Below are positions 12,100 to 21,933 of a DNA stretch of 64,000 bases, in pieces. Origin of the DNA: Drosophila pseudoobscura (lineage: Eukaryota; Arthropoda; Insecta; Diptera; Drosophilidae). Location: contig NC_046681.1 of the NCBI RefSeq assembly GCF_009870125.1, positions 18,055,001 through 18,119,000 of the forward strand, in the 5' to 3' direction. Every line of letters starts with the position of its first letter. Position 1 is the stretch's first letter. The position numbers were made by a program, and so were the translations under genes. A model generated the notes under the pieces. That model was not told the DNA's origin. It was given only the letters and a program-made list of their open reading frames with translations, and searched no databases.

Positions 12100-13506
12100 G
12101 AGCCCATGGCCCATTGTCGCAGTGGCCAAGTTATGGGAGATGATGAAATTGAATCTCCCGCAAACAGTGCAATGCTTCGGGCTTATGCAACGCGCACCGA
12201 CTCTTGTCGAAATCGTATTAGGGAAATGAAACCGAATCCCTTGCACTTGCTCCATCTCCAGTTCCAGTTTCAGATCCAGCTCTACTCGTATCTGTCACAA
12301 GGGGGGGGCGAATCAGCAACAATCTAGCTGTTCAAAACTCACTCGGATTATATTAGCATAGATTAAAGTACAGCTTACGCTCTTAGATCAATATTTAGCT
12401 TATTCTGTATCACAGCATTAACAACATTAACTCTAACTTTACGCGCTGATTGGATTCAATGCACTGATAGTTTGATGATTTGACGATTTGCATTCAGATT
12501 CAGTTCAAAAGACGTATTCATTCCATTCTGTTTCAGGTACAACGGCACTTTGCTAGTCAATGATCCCCTCAGAATTTATTCTCCAGCAGCGATCCTGGGA
12601 ATATGATAATGGGATAATAGAAATACCTGGTGGAACGCCATGCATGCCAATGGCCCAATGAATTGTGGATTGTTGTGTGGTGTGGTGCTGCCCGAATTTT
12701 CTGTTGCTAACCGACTACTTGATTTGGATTGATTGGAGTGCTGTCGACTTCTACGCTTGCTGATTACCCAAATTCAAGTTACCATTCTCGGCCACCATCC
12801 AGGCGGTCAGCTTCTCATCTTCCGTTTTGTTGGTCTCATCCCAGGGGAATGCCGCGGCACCTGTTCCTGCTGCTGGCTTCGGCTTCTGTGTGTTTTGTGC
12901 TCTGAAAGAGTGTGGATGGATATTTCAATCTTACGTAGTCAGTAAGGGATCTCTAGGTCCTCAAATCGTATTTTATCTGGAGATTTGTGTTCCATACATA
13001 AATCAAATTCAAAGCAATAATTGGGATAGTAGTTTATCCCAAAACGCTACGTACACAGAGGTAGGCAAATAATAAGTTGTGACTACGGTAATCGTACAGA
13101 TGCAATGATATAGTGACACTATTTCTAGATACTTCTACTTCTTCTCAAACGTATTTACAACTTGGCGTCGAATGTGGGTTTTTACCTTATTGGCCAAAAG
13201 CGACATTCTTCATCAATTGAGGGGGAGGACGAGGAGGAGTTATCACTTGTGGCACCCACACAAAATGTTCAATGACAAGCAAATGAAAAGACACAAAACG
13301 ATGACAGAGAAACACACAGAGAGAGAGAGAGGGGAGAGAGAGAAAGGGAGAAATGGAGAAAGACACAGAGCACAATGTATAGAAAGAGCACAACATGGAC
13401 GACATGGATGACAGAGCATGATCATGAGAGCATGAGGATTCAAAGAAGCATGGGACAAGGTCTACAAGAGCATGCAGGCCAGGGAGCCTCCTCCTCCGCC
13501 TCCTAC
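12100..13506. other. Gene-free interval
   Basis: No protein or RNA gene was recognised. The interval contains a (GA)n tract at about 13318-13360 and otherwise unremarkable AT-rich sequence. It probably holds the 3' UTR of the kinase at its right end and control sequence for the cuticle gene at its left. Confidence 0.5.
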
Positions 13507-15888
13507 TTACAGCGAGTCCGCGTGACTGCCGTTGTTCACCTCCAGGCTGCTCTGGGTATTTTTCTTTCGGATGCCGGGCCGCAGGAAGCTCTCGCCGAAG
13601 AGGTCGCGCTCTCGCCGGGCCCCACTCTTAGCTTGCTGAGTGGGCGGCACCGTGTGCGGGTACTTGCCGTCGCTATCGGAGTCCATCGAGAGCTGCCCAA
13701 ACAGGTCCTCCAGCAGCATGTTGGCCTTGGCATTACGCTGGCGTTTGGCGGAGGTTTTCAGCTTGGAGCTGCACGAAACACAAAGACAAAGTTACATGGT
13801 GGAGGGAACGGAATGAATCTCAAGTGCAGCGAACAAAGATAAGGATGCTACACAGTAAAGTGCTCAAGAAAGTGTGCCTACAGTCGTTCCCTTCTAATGA
13901 CAAACAACTCACCCGAGTATCTGGTCCAGATCATCAGATCTTAACGTGGACTCCTGCCCGGGCGGACGGGATCGCGCGGACAACCGAATAGCGGCTCCAT
14001 TGAGTACTCCTCCACCCAACATTGATGATGCTTCATAGGCGGGATGTTGATGCTGCTGCTGTTGCTGTGGCTGGCGCACGATTATACTGGGCGGGGCATG
14101 GCTGGCGCTCACCTTGGAGAACACGTTGTAGACCTTGGCATCAGGGGCAAGGAGGGAGTTACGTGTCGCCGGTACATAGTAGCCTCCGTTGGTGGCAGCT
14201 GCGCCAACAACGAGCTTGGCATTGTTCTTGGCATTCTTGTTGGCCGTGTCGTAGCTCAGCTGGCTTCCGTTCACATAGATAGCCCCGGCGTTGCGGGACA
14301 TGGTGTTGCTGAAGGAGACATTCGGGTGGTACAGCTGCTGTTGAGATCCCGCTGCTGCTGGCAATCCAAAAAGCTGTGCAATGTTGCGATTCAAGTAGAT
14401 GTCGTTTATGGATTCACCTCCGTTCTGTGGCTGCTGTTGATGCTGTGGCTGGCCCTGATCTCCTGTGGGCCCGCCCAGGCTGGAAGAGTCTGCCAGGGCG
14501 TGCGGGATCGCTCCTCCACCAGCAACAGGCATGCGCATGTCGTTGCTGGTTAGGAAGTTCAGCTTCGGCTGGTACTGTCTCGGCATGCTCACGTTCTTTG
14601 ACACACCCTTGCCATTGCTTAGGCTGCTGTTGTTGTTGTTGTTTATGTTCTTCATATTGTTCATGTTGTTGTTGCCCTGGTGGATGAGTTCGGTGACAGC
14701 CTGGAGCTTCTCCTGCACCGGAAGCACGTGGTTTGACACAGTTTGGGTCTGAGGTAGCAGCAGTTGGCCAGAAGAAGCCGCCGCATACTTGGAGCTCAGG
14801 CGGACATTCGCCTTGGTGGCCGCCGTGGGAGAGATCCGCTTGAGGGCGTGAAAGTACGGATACTTGAGGCTCTGCTGGGCTGTGGGACGCTTATCGGGAT
14901 CGTAGGCGAGCATATCCTCGAGCAGATCGAGTCCGTTTTGGCTGCAGCGGCTAACCACGCTGCTTAGTGGCACTTTAATGCAATCTGGGTAGCGGAAGTG
15001 GATCATGGACGCCAATCGGTAACCATCCGGCCAGTCACCCTGCAATAAAAATAACATATTTCCAGATTATAATGTTCTGTTGTGGTCCTGAGCTGCACTC
15101 ACCTTCTCTGGCGTGCCCAGCACGGAGCAGATCTTGAACAGCTGGTCCACCTCGCTGCTGCCCGGAAAGAGCGGTCGGAACGTGTACAGCTCGGCCATGA
15201 TGCAGCCCATTGCCCACAAGTCGATGGTGCTGCCGTAGTTGGTGGAGTGCAGCAGCACCTCTGGCGCCCGATACCACCGCGTCGACACATAGTCCGTGAA
15301 CGGCGGCCTCGACCTAATCTCCCTTGCCAAACCGAAGTCTGCTATTTTGATCAGCTCCGGGCCGGAACAGAGGAGATTTTCCGGCTTGAGATCCCGATGG
15401 AAGAAGCCATGACGATGCATGAAGGCCAGGCCAGTGAGAACCTAAACAGATGGGTTAGATGGATTATAGATGGCAAAATATCTCATTTCTAGCTGAGTGT
15501 TCACCTGGAAGAGAATGCTCTTCAGCTCTGGCTCGGGAAGGTGGGTGTCCCGATCCTTGATCATTTGGTAGAGGTTCTCCTTCATGTACTCGAACACAAA
15601 GTAGAGGGTGTCGTTCTCCCTGATCACCTCCTTGAGCTTGACGATGTTCGGATGCGACAGTTTCTTCAGGGACTGAAAATGGAAGGCGCTTATTCAGGAG
15701 GAATCAAACTCTAGTGCTTGTTTAGGACCCACCTTAACTTCCCGCAGGTTCATGGCCTCCTCCCAGGAGTAGTACTTTCGCTTCATCCGCTTTATGGCCA
15801 CCTTCTCGCCGGTGTCCTTGCGCTGGCCCAGCACGACGGTGCCGTAGGTGCCGTCCCCCAGTTGGGTCAGCGTTATATATCGGTTCAT
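13507..15888 (-). CDS. CILK1/ICK-MAK family ciliary serine/threonine kinase
   Basis: Five coding exons (15888-15733, 15672-15505, 15441-15103, 15039-13913, 13768-13507) encode 683 residues. The kinase domain fills the first 285 or so: glycine loop [12 protein letters not shown] lysine (residue 33), HRDLKPEN catalytic loop, DFG, and the TDY activation motif in [13 protein letters not shown], which is diagnostic of the MAK/ICK/MOK group. The first 60 residues closely follow vertebrate ICK. ICK/MAK kinases act at cilium tips to control ciliary length and intraflagellar-transport turnaround. The C-terminal half is low-complexity (Asn- and Gln-rich), as in other insects. The last exon encodes a conserved-looking segment ([12 protein letters not shown]). 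By position it matches D. melanogaster CG42366. Confidence 0.95.
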
Positions 15889-16640
15889 GCTTATTACAAT
15901 AGAATGGCACTCTTCAGTTCTTCACATAGTCTCTGGATGCACCTGCACAAAGAAATAAACAAAAGAAAAAGTGTAATTTATGGGCAAGCAAGAAAGCCTT
16001 TTTTATTATTTATACACCTCTAGCCAGACGGGAAAACCTCAAAAGAATCTGAGTTTCAATTAAATGACATGCACTAAAAAAGGTAATCGAATCGAATCGG
16101 CCATGAGCCCGTTGGCCGGACGTGTGTGCCCGATTCTCGGATGCCACCTATCCAATTGGAATCAATATATTGATCCAGAGGCACCCAACCGATAAGCTTG
16201 ACCGAATTTCATTTGATTTAACCAAAAAACAACTCTCCGTCAAGGTCACAGATACCATCATACGTGAATGGGACAGAATGAGGATAGGATATAGAGCGGT
16301 GACGGGTCTGTAATTACAACTCGTGCCGCTTCCGAAGGAAAGTACACACGAATCAATACCCGCAGATAATGGAAGACAATTACTGTCGATTAACAAAAAT
16401 CCGGCCAAATTCACAGCTGATTAAAAGCTGTCATGGCATTGCCGATTCAATGCCACAACCGAAAGGGTTAAGAATGAAAAACACCAGAACAGTAAGGAAT
16501 CCATAAGATGGATAAGCGGAACAAATAGAGCATTTAGAAACACCTGTGTGAAGTTTATTATATTATTATATAATATTATATTATACCCCAAGAATAAATG
16601 AATAATATAGAATAATAGAATAGAATAATTATTTTAACAA
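15889..16640. other. Gene-free interval upstream of the kinase
   Basis: This holds the kinase 5' UTR and promoter and then AT-rich sequence (TATTA repeats at 16556-16630). No coding region was recognised. A sequence near 16490 (GGAATCCATAAGATGG) recurs at about 18350 and 18720 upstream of other peptide-gene copies. Confidence 0.5.
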
Positions 16641-16658
16641 CTCATTTACCTACTGAAG

Positions 16659-16751
16659 ATGAAGCTATAAATTCTTTTACTTCTCATAGTATGACTATCT
16701 GGGGCCATTGCCATGGGAGGAAGGTATTACTTTGGATTTGGAAGTTACTAG
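16659..16751 (+). pseudogene. Micropeptide family copy A (degraded)
   Basis: This aligns without gaps to the open copy at 18832-18924: a leader, then a core GGRYYFGFGSY and a TAG at the same place. Codons 4 and 12 are stops (TAA, TGA), so it cannot be translated whole. The sequence just upstream still has TCATTT 18 bases before the ATG, like the open copies, but the TATA box has decayed. It is a host gene relic on the plus strand. Confidence 0.7.
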
Positions 16752-16945
16752 AAATCGTGATAATTCAAGAATAAACTGAACTGAATTGAGCTAAATGTCA
16801 TCTCTCATTAGTATTCTATAACACAGCTTCTTTACTTCTGATTAGATTAGGTGTTTGCTTTACTGCCGTGCCCATCTTCGCAATTCAACAGGCAATGTCA
16901 ATAATCAAACTAGAACTGAATGAGTGGCTAGGAAAAAATGTAATG

Positions 16946-17026
16946 CTAATCTTTGCCTATTCCAAAAGAATATCGTCCAGTCCAGGCGTTGGCCACAATG
17001 AGGAGTACAAGAATCTTTAGCTTCAT
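16946..17026 (-). CDS. Micropeptide family copy B: secreted 26-residue peptide
   Basis: An open frame of 26 codons. The first 14 residues, MKLKILVLLIVANA, are a short signal-like leader with Ala-x-Ala before the expected cut. The mature part would be 12 residues, WTGRYSFGIGKD. A TATA box (TATAAAAG, 17074-17067) sits 48 bases before the ATG, and an initiator-like TCATTT sits 18 bases before it, so the mRNA leader would be only about 16 nt. The core R-Y-S-F-G-I-G-K looks like a processed, amidated peptide (basic residue, aromatic-x-Phe-Gly-Ile, Gly-Lys). No known family is recognised. That it is a gene is inferred from its repeated, aligned copies with promoter. Confidence 0.65.
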   Translation of the reverse strand: MKLKILVLLIVANAWTGRYSFGIGKD

Positions 17027-17304
17027 CTTCAGCTTCGAAATGATTTCGATCCGCATCCGTCTGTGTCTTTTATAGAAGATTTATATTCCCTTCCCAAATC
17101 GAATCGGCAACGCCTTTTTAACTTTTGGATACCGATTATTTTGGGTGCTCGTAATAATACCACTTGTCAGCAAAAGTCAATTTGTGACGTTATTCTGACC
17201 CCTGAACATTACAGAACAAAAGAATTAAACAAGAACTGAATAAAAATTAAAAAAGAACTCAATTATTGACAATTTGAAATTTAATGACCTGAGGAATGGC
17301 AGAA

Positions 17305-17358
17305 CTAGCTCTCATTGAGGTAGCCCGCAATGAACAGTGGTAGAATCTTCAGCTTCAT
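17305..17358 (-). pseudogene. Micropeptide family copy G (truncated relic)
   Basis: MKLKIL is preserved at the start, but the frame stops after 17 codons and lacks the aromatic-Phe-Gly core. The TATA region has changed to CTATGTGG. It lies between open copies B and C and shares their flanking sequence. Confidence 0.5.
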
Positions 17359-17466
17359 ATTCAGTTTTTGTATGACAATAGACCACCTTCTACTACGATT
17401 CTATACTACCACATAGAAGAACACAAGAATACAAGAGCTGAATAAGTGGGTAGGGAAAATGTAATG

Positions 17467-17547
17467 CTATTTTCTGCCCAGATCAAAGGAATATCGTGAA
17501 ATTTCCGCATTGGCCACAATGAAGAGTACAAGAATCTTTAGCTTCAT
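17467..17547 (-). CDS. Micropeptide family copy C: secreted 26-residue peptide
   Basis: Open frame of 26 codons with leader MKLKILVLFIVANA, one residue different from copy B. The mature part is EISRYSFDLGRK. The frame ends in Gly-Arg-Lys, a classic C-terminal amidation signal once the basic residues are trimmed, which would leave a YSFDL-amide end after cleavage at the Arg. TATAAAAG lies at 17595-17588 and a TCATTT initiator 18 bases before the ATG, exactly as in copy B. The copy lies 521 bp from copy B in a tandem repeat. Leader and promoter are nearly unchanged while the mature part differs at 8 of 12 positions. Confidence 0.65.
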   Translation of the reverse strand: MKLKILVLFIVANAEISRYSFDLGRK

Positions 17548-17854
17548 TTTTAGCTTCGAAATGATTTCGATCCGCATCCGTCTGTGTCTTTTATAGAAGA
17601 TTTACATACCCTTCCCTAATCGAATTGGTAACGCCTTTTTATCTTTTGGGTTCCGGTTATGTCGGGTAATTGTAATATTACCACTTGTTAGCATAAGTCA
17701 ATATGCGACGTTTTTGTGACCCCTGAACAATACAGAACCAAAGAATTAGACAAGAACTGAATATAAATTAAAGAAGAACTCAATAAAAATTCAAAAAGAG
17801 CTGAATGATTGGAAATTTGAAATTTAATGACCTGATGAATGGAAGGAATTGATT

Positions 17855-17884
17855 TTCATTCCATTGATTTAGGCCGCAATGAAG
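17855..17884 (-). pseudogene. Micropeptide family copy H (remnant)
   Basis: Only the segment corresponding to CTCTTCATTGCGGCC is recognisable, with surrounding sequence (TTTGAAATTTAATGACCTGA...ATGG) matching that next to copy G. It is the second-unit equivalent of copy G, further decayed. Confidence 0.35.
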
Positions 17885-17983
17885 AGACGACCTCCTACTA
17901 CGATTTGTATACAGTTGTTCTTCCAAACAACTGCGAGCCAAGACTGCAAATTTCTAGCATAGTCCGGCATGACAATAGTCAAC

Positions 17984-18058
17984 CTACTTTAGTGCATAAG
18001 AAAATTGCCCCTGTCTGGCAGTGGCCACAATGAGGAGTACAAGAATCTTTAGTTTCAT
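17984..18058 (-). CDS. Micropeptide family copy D: secreted 24-residue peptide
   Basis: Open frame of 24 codons with leader MKLKILVLLIVATA and a mature part RQGQFSYALK. The TATA box (18106-18099) is intact. The region between it and the ATG is more changed than in B and C, with AATGCGTGGG replacing AATGATTTCG. The mature part lacks the Gly-basic ending, so if this copy is active its product would not be amidated in the same way. It lies 511 bp from copy C. Confidence 0.55.
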   Translation of the reverse strand: MKLKILVLLIVATARQGQFSYALK

Positions 18059-18370
18059 CTTCAGTTTCGAAATGCGTGGGATCCGCATCCGTCTGTGTCT
18101 TTTATAGAAGATTCGTAATCTTTCGTAATCGAATTGGCAACGCGTTTTTAACTTTTGGATACCGACTATGACCAAAGCATTACTGCGTTCTCATTTCGAT
18201 CGGGAATCCTTCTAGTATCATTTCAATATACCATTAGTCATGCATTTTTGAGTAAAGCTTAAATATTTAAAGGGGGTCTTTTATCGATTAGCATGTACTA
18301 AAAGGTTCTCCACAAGGGGCGCTTATGCAAACACCGGACATAATCAGGAATCCATAAGTTGTCACTCTTG

Positions 18371-18450
18371 TACTCCTCATTGCTGGACTATCTGGGGCCA
18401 TGGCCATTGGAGGAATGTATTACTTTAATGTGGTAGATACTAGGAATCGT
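18371..18450 (+). pseudogene. Micropeptide family copy E (degraded)
   Basis: Recognisable from CTTGTACTCCTCATTGCTGG to GATACTAGGAATCGTGA, matching the open copy at 18832-18924. The start codon region is replaced by unrelated sequence, and one base is missing before the terminal TAC-TAG, so the stop is out of frame. It lies 461 bp upstream of copy F in a tandem unit. Confidence 0.6.
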
Positions 18451-18784
18451 GAAATTATATTTTTAAAAAAACTGAACTGAATAAACGTCCCCCTTATTGT
18501 TTCGTAATGGTCTTTTGGTCAGTCGGCGAATTCAGTTACTTGAGGTGGGAATACACAACACAGATACTGATACATACATACGTAAGGTTACTCCTGCATG
18601 ACTCCTTTAGATTAGATTTTGTGAAGGAGGAATCTAAAGGCGTTTTGAGTCACGTTGAGTCCACATGGCTTTGGTCCAAAGTCCAACGAGAGACTTATGC
18701 AAGCACCGGACATAATCAGGGATCCATTAGGTAGGAAACACTTTTATTAGGGCATTGCGAATTCGATTGGGGACGGGGAATTTC

Positions 18785-18924
18785 TATAAAGATCCAATTC
18801 TTGGAGAACTTCACTCATTCAAAATCTAAAGATGAAGATGAGCATATTAGTACTCCTCATTGTTGGAATCTCAGGAGCCATGGCAACTGGTAGATGGTAT
18901 TCCTTTGGATTAGGCAGATACTAG
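18785..18924 (+). CDS. Micropeptide family copy F with promoter: secreted 30-residue peptide
   Basis: The coding frame is 18832-18924 (30 codons). The leader MKMSILVLLIVGISGAMA is followed by TGRWYSFGLGRY. TATAAAG is at 18785-18791 and TCATTC at 18815-18820, giving the same promoter-to-ATG spacing as the minus-strand copies despite the opposite orientation. The end Y-S-F-G-L-G-R equals the C-terminus of an allatostatin A peptide with its amidation glycine (fly AstA includes SRPYSFGL-amide, from recall). Cleavage after GR would leave one extra Tyr. AATAAA at about 18934 follows the stop closely. Whether it is expressed is unknown. Confidence 0.65.
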
Positions 18925-19160
18925 GAATCGTGATAATAAATTTGATAAATAGAATGGACACTGCGAATTCAGTTCCTTGAGTTGGCGAACCTTCCTTTCC
19001 ATTGCCTACATAGATACAAACATATGTACGTATGGTATGGTAGCTCCTAGATACACATGTACGTACTTGTGTGTATAATTTTGACTTACGTTTTGGGAAG
19101 GAGGAGTCTTAGGGCGATTTGAGTCACGTTTTGGTGTGACTTTAATAGTCCAAGTGCTGG

Positions 19161-19914
19161 GCTGCCCGCACCGAAGCCTTGAACCCATTCACATTTACCT
19201 AATTTATTAGATTTGCACTTGGGACACGCACATCTCGGGGGGGGATTGGATTTAAGGAGTACTATATAAGATATGCGACTTTTCGCACTGTGTACAAACA
19301 AATAAACAAACTGAAAGGTTCGGGGGTCACTTTATCGATTGCTTTTCGGTCAATGGGGTCTGCTGCCTAGTTAGTATGTTATCCAATGCGAGGAAAGGCT
19401 TCGCTTCCCTATTCCCTAGTCGTACCTCAGCCACAATCGCATTTAAATCCGATTATCTCCAGTTGATCTCTGGTTGATTCGAGCCGGACGAATTGAATGG
19501 AGATTTCTCGAGTTTCGCCCTAAGTGGGTATCCCTCGCGAACAGGAGTTTATTTTAGAAGCAAACATTAACAACTGCCAGAGCCGATATCCACAACAACC
19601 CGACAACCTAAACAACCGCAACCCTAACTAGACCATCCCTCGCCTCCGCTGCACCCCCAGAGAGCCGAACGCACGAACGTCTACGAATGAAATCAATCGG
19701 GACGGAGAGCCGGCCGCACCGGAGAGACAGGAACTCCTTGCACCTGTTCCAAGAGTCAGCGACAGGGTGTAACACGCACAGACCGCGGACCAGGTGGTAA
19801 CTAGGCAGGGCTCTGTTGTTTTCGGTTGCCCCAGCAACCATAACCTTGATATGGAATGCACTCGACGCTCCACGGCGACACCGCTGGGCAAATTTTGAGC
19901 GATAGTCAAGTGAA
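19161..19914. other. Interval upstream of the DRC3-like gene
   Basis: No coding region was recognised. The right part (about 19540-19914) is presumably the 5' UTR and promoter of the DRC3-like gene. Overlapping minus-strand frames at 19608-20006 are antisense to its start and have no domain. Confidence 0.5.
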
Positions 19915-21858
19915 ATGGACGAGCCGGTCAGCCAGGGTTCGGGGGATGAGATGGAGGAGCCGGTGAGGGGCTTCCTGGAGGAGGTCAACTGCCCAGAGCC
20001 GGGCATTATTGATCGGCAGATGATCGAGACCGCCTACCTGGGGGAGGGACAAAAGGGCGAGTCGGGCCGCCTGCATCAGCTGGAGCCAGTGGTCTACGAG
20101 CGTATTCGAACCATGCGGCTGGAGTTCAAGAGTGAGTGGGGGGCTGCGCAAGAGTGCTCTGGAGCGGGTCTAATCTGAAGGATTGCTTTGAAGATCTCCT
20201 GCGGATCGACCACCTCTGGATGCTGCCCAATCTCACCAAGCTGTGCCTCAACTGCAACAAAATCGAGGTCATAGAGCACATTGAAATGCTCACGGCCCTC
20301 AAGGAGCTGAATCTCAGCTTCAATTACATCACCAAAATCGAGAACCTGGAGACGCTGGTTAACCTGGAAACCCTCTCGTTGTTCAGCAATCGCATCAGGA
20401 GAATTGAGAACCTTAGCCTCAAAAAGCTAGTCATCCTCAGCATTGGCAATAATCTGATCGACACGGTGGATGGGGTGAGACCTCTGTCTAAGAGATGACA
20501 TCTTTAAATTACATCTTCCCCACTAGATCGAGCGACTGCGCTTTTTAAACAGCCTGAAAGTCTTGAATCTGGAAGGTAATCCCATTGCGCAGAAGCCAGA
20601 TTTTCCACTTTCTCTCTATGTGACTGCCATTCTGCCTAAATTAAATTACTACGAATACGTTTTCATCAAGGCGGACACCCGGGAAGCGGCGCAGAAGCGC
20701 TTCTAGTGAGAATCACTCATCCATTCCCTTATGCGGGTGACCAACTCTTTTCTCCAACAGTCGTGAACTACGCGAGATCGAGGACAAACAGGAGCGCGAG
20801 ATTCAGGCCCTTGAAACGGATGCTAGGGAGGCAGCCGAAGCAGAGCGACTGGCATCCAGCTTTGTGGAGCATCTAGACGGTCAGCAGCTTTACGATTCCC
20901 TGTGGCGAGACGACGAGAACGGGCGAATACTGATGCTGGTGGGGGCTCCGGCGCATGAGCTGTCAGAAGAGTATGCCAAAGATATCCACCAGTTGACTCA
21001 GAGTATCTACAAACTGGGTCTAAAGCGGTTTGGAGAACGCGAAGAGGAGATCCGAGACTTTAATGCCAACCTGCAGGAGGGCCAGCAAGAGCTGCAGTCG
21101 CTGGGCCAGTCGCAGATCGAAGAGTTTCTGCAATACAAGGAGCGAACTTTCGAAGTGTTACGCTCGAAGTTGAGAGAGCTGGAGGAGAGCGAAGACGGGT
21201 CTGAAGAGTACTCCCAGGTGGACACCCTCAACGGACAATTTGATGATGCCCTTAACGAGATGTGGCAGAGCTTGATGTCTCAGGAACTACATTTGCACGA
21301 GGCTGTTGAGGTGGGGAGCAGATGATTGAATGATTCCTTAAAATAATATTCTCCAACTCCGCAGGAATCCACGCTAAACTTCCATCGCAAGATCTCCCAG
21401 CTGATGGCCAGCTTTGTGGAGCAGGCTCAGGTGTTCTTCCTCCAGCTCCGCGATGTCTGCGGGCACTTTGCAGACAACATGACGGATATCGTGACGCAAT
21501 TTCTTTCCGACAAATTATCTCGTCAGGAACTCGGGTCTGTTCCCAAAGAGTTAACAATGTGTGTGGACGATCGCGAGGAGGTCCTGAAGTTGGTCGAAGG
21601 GATGCGGACAGCCCACACCTATCGCGTTGAAGAGCGCGAGGATCGCATGGCCAAGCGCAGCAAGGAGTTCATTGACAAGATGATCCAGCAGCTGAACAAG
21701 TGAGTGGAAACTGAATTCAAAGGCAACAGAAAGCTATTGACTCTCTTTTCAGCAAGGAAGTGGACCGCCATCGTGCAAAAATATTGGAAATCAATTCGTT
21801 CATGGAAATGATGACAGAGGCTCTAGGCAATCTTCCACGGGAGTTGAACCAGGAATAG
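19915..21858 (+). CDS. Dynein regulatory complex subunit 3-like (LRRC48) leucine-rich-repeat protein
   Basis: Six exons (19915-20131, 20194-20474, 20527-20705, 20761-21310, 21365-21699, 21753-21858) give 555 residues. An N-terminal segment leads into SDS22-type leucine-rich repeats (LRIDHLWMLPNLTKLCLNCN, LKELNLSFNYITKIENLETL, LVNLETLSLFSNRIRRIENL). An LRR cap containing EGNPIAQKPDFPLSLYVTAI follows, and then a long coiled coil. This order and the NLLRIDHLWMLPNL motif match DRC3/LRRC48, a nexin-dynein regulatory complex subunit of motile cilia and flagella. In flies it would act mainly in sperm. By position it is probably the fly gene TbCMF46 (CG13125). It converges with the first isomerase, with 75 bp between stop codons. 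Confidence 0.9.
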
Positions 21859-21933
21859 TTTTGGGAGTAACAGTTTAATATAAATTTCAATAAATGCAGC
21901 ATTTTGGACAGCATCAGTTTGATGCTATTTCTT

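Larger units (their letters stand above)
16870..18200. repeat. Tandem repeat units of about 515 bp carrying micropeptide copies B, C, D (and G, H)
   Basis: Three units share order and sequence. Each has a downstream segment (GTAATGCTA), an open peptide copy, then a segment with CGAATCGGCAACGCC, then CTGACCCCTGAACATTACAG and TTTGAAATTTAATGACCTGA, then a decayed copy. Spacing between the ATGs of B, C and D is 521 and 511 bp. Divergence of the noncoding parts is moderate, so the duplications are not very recent. Confidence 0.75.
18330..19160. repeat. Two plus-strand tandem units of about 450 bp carrying copies E and F
   Basis: Shared landmarks occur in the same order. The words CACCGGACATAATCAGG and GAATCCATAAG are at about 18337 and 18700. 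The peptide copies start near 18371 and 18832. GCGAATTCAGTT is at about 18525 and 18963. GAAGGAGGA..CT followed by GAGTCACGTT is at about 18622 and 19096. These units are inverted relative to those carrying B, C and D. Confidence 0.65.

Noticed and set aside
14022-14752. Plus-strand frames of 86-169 codons
   Set aside because: Antisense shadows of the Gln/Asn-rich tail of the ICK-type kinase.
18507-18734. 75-codon plus-strand frame within the micropeptide cluster
   Set aside because: The corresponding stretch in the neighbouring tandem unit (about 18960-19160) does not keep the frame, so it is not under coding constraint.
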